Shown here: in pieces, positions 5,835 to 6,449 of the stretch
Position numbering within the stretch: the first letter of the stretch is position 1
How the letters are laid out: every line of letters starts with the position of its first letter
NCBI GenBank assembly: GCA_030950865.1
Contig: JAUZQR010000398.1
Span: forward strand, 1-6,449
DNA from: Mariprofundaceae bacterium
GTDB taxonomy: Bacteria > Pseudomonadota > Zetaproteobacteria > Mariprofundales > Mariprofundaceae
DNA length: 6,449 nt
Direction: 5' to 3'
The notes under the pieces: generated by a model
Told to the model about the DNA's origin: nothing
The model's input: the letters and a program-made list of their open reading frames with translations, nothing else
Databases searched by the model: none
Made by a program: the position numbers and the translations under genes

Positions 5835-5846
5835 GCGTCTGTCGGG

Positions 5847-6449
5847 TTAAGCTTCTGCGAACTCACCCAACTGGCGTAAACGTTGCTCACGTTTTCTTAA
5901 CAACTCTTCTACAGGTATCGCCAAGACTTCATTCAATGCTTTATCGAGCACTTCCGACATCATGGATGCAGCCTCTTCTACATTGCGATGCGCCCCTTCT
6001 TTTGGCTCTGGAATCACGCCATCAATCAATCCCAGTTTCTGCAAATCTGTCACAGTTGGTTTTAATGATTCAGCTGCTTTATCTGCAAAGGCTCTATCGC
6101 GCCATAAAATAGCTGCACAGCCTTCAGGGGAAATGACTGAGTAGGTTGATAATTGCTGCATATACAATCTATCACCCACACCAATTGCCAATGCACCACC
6201 AGAGCCACCCTCACCAATCACTGTGCAAATCACTGGTACTTTCAATACCGCCAATTCCATTAAATTACGTGCAATTGCCTCACTTTGCCCACGCTCTTCC
6301 GCATCAATACCTGGCCAAGCGCCTGCCGTATCAATAAAGGTCAGCACTGGCATATCAAAACGCTCTGCCAAATGAAACAAACGCAAGGCTTTACGATAAC
6401 CTTCTGGTCTAGCCATGCCAAAGTTGCGGCGAATCTTTTCCTTGGTATC
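5847..6449 (-). CDS. accA: Acetyl-CoA carboxylase carboxyltransferase subunit alpha, C-terminal part
   Basis: The frame is open to the right edge of the window, so the gene starts beyond 6449; the visible 200 residues are the C-terminal part of a protein usually about 320 long. It is the alpha subunit of the carboxyltransferase that, with AccD, moves carboxyl from biotin on AccB to acetyl-CoA, giving malonyl-CoA for fatty acid synthesis. Diagnostic stretches are [43 protein letters not shown], the glycine-rich [15 protein letters not shown] that forms the oxyanion and CoA site, [16 protein letters not shown], and [11 protein letters not shown] near the end. All are intact and align without gaps by eye with E. 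coli AccA except in the less conserved region after WRD. The ATG at 6416 within this stretch is internal. The next gene downstream is tRNA-Ser. Confidence 0.97.
   Translation of the reverse strand, partial: DTKEKIRRNFGMARPEGYRKALRLFHLAERFDMPVLTFIDTAGAWPGIDAEERGQSEAIARNLMELAVLKVPVICTVIGEGGSGGALAIGVGDRLYMQQLSTYSVISPEGCAAILWRDRAFADKAAESLKPTVTDLQKLGLIDGVIPEPKEGAHRNVEEAASMMSEVLDKALNEVLAIPVEELLRKREQRLRQLGEFAEA

Noticed and set aside
5577..5879. 100-residue + strand ORF containing EGFEPSEPLRVHTLSK
   Set aside because: This is the familiar false translation of the strand opposite a tRNA-Ser gene; its only conserved part coincides with 5692-5781, and it runs on into the accA 3' end.
5816..6337. Several + strand ORFs of 60-98 residues opposite accA
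   Set aside because: All are antisense to strongly conserved accA coding sequence and show no family features.

Overview
The window comes from a Gram-negative bacterium, most likely a proteobacterium. It carries lipopolysaccharide (LPS) core and O-antigen ligation genes, an LPS-export permease (LptF type), the alpha carboxyltransferase subunit of the four-subunit acetyl-CoA carboxylase, a short Alu-less 4.5S-type SRP RNA, and a tRNA-Ser with encoded CCA. The class cannot be fixed from sequence alone; gamma- or zetaproteobacterial affinity would fit but is only a guess.

Left part (1-4015, + strand) is an LPS assembly cluster. In order: the 3' part of a GT4 (WaaG-like) glycosyltransferase cut by the window edge, a class I SAM-dependent methyltransferase that most likely starts at a TTG codon, a GT2 glycosyltransferase of the WaaE/LgtF type, and an O-antigen ligase (WaaL family). 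The first three are closely spaced and probably co-transcribed; a 122-base gap with an imperfect hairpin precedes waaL. The glycosyltransferases would extend the core oligosaccharide on the cytoplasmic face, the methyltransferase may modify a sugar, and WaaL joins polymer to lipid A-core in the periplasm. This part looks more AT-rich than the genes to its right (by eye, not computed).

Middle (3968-5092, - strand): lptF, convergent with waaL, their 3' ends overlapping by 48 bp. No lptG partner is visible. The protein is part of the machine that pulls finished LPS out of the inner membrane, so it is functionally linked to its neighbours although on the other strand.

Right part (5093-6449, all - strand in transcription order accA, tRNA-Ser(GGA), a structured 200-base spacer ending in a terminator-like hairpin, SRP RNA, a long inverted repeat, a second terminator-like hairpin, lptF). 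There is no convincing protein gene between accA and lptF; the ORFs there are readings through stable RNA genes. The two structured stretches (5447-5690 and 5130-5288) are the least explained DNA in the window and are the best candidates for undescribed non-coding RNA or leader elements. I found no CRISPR array, insertion sequence, phage gene or defence system.
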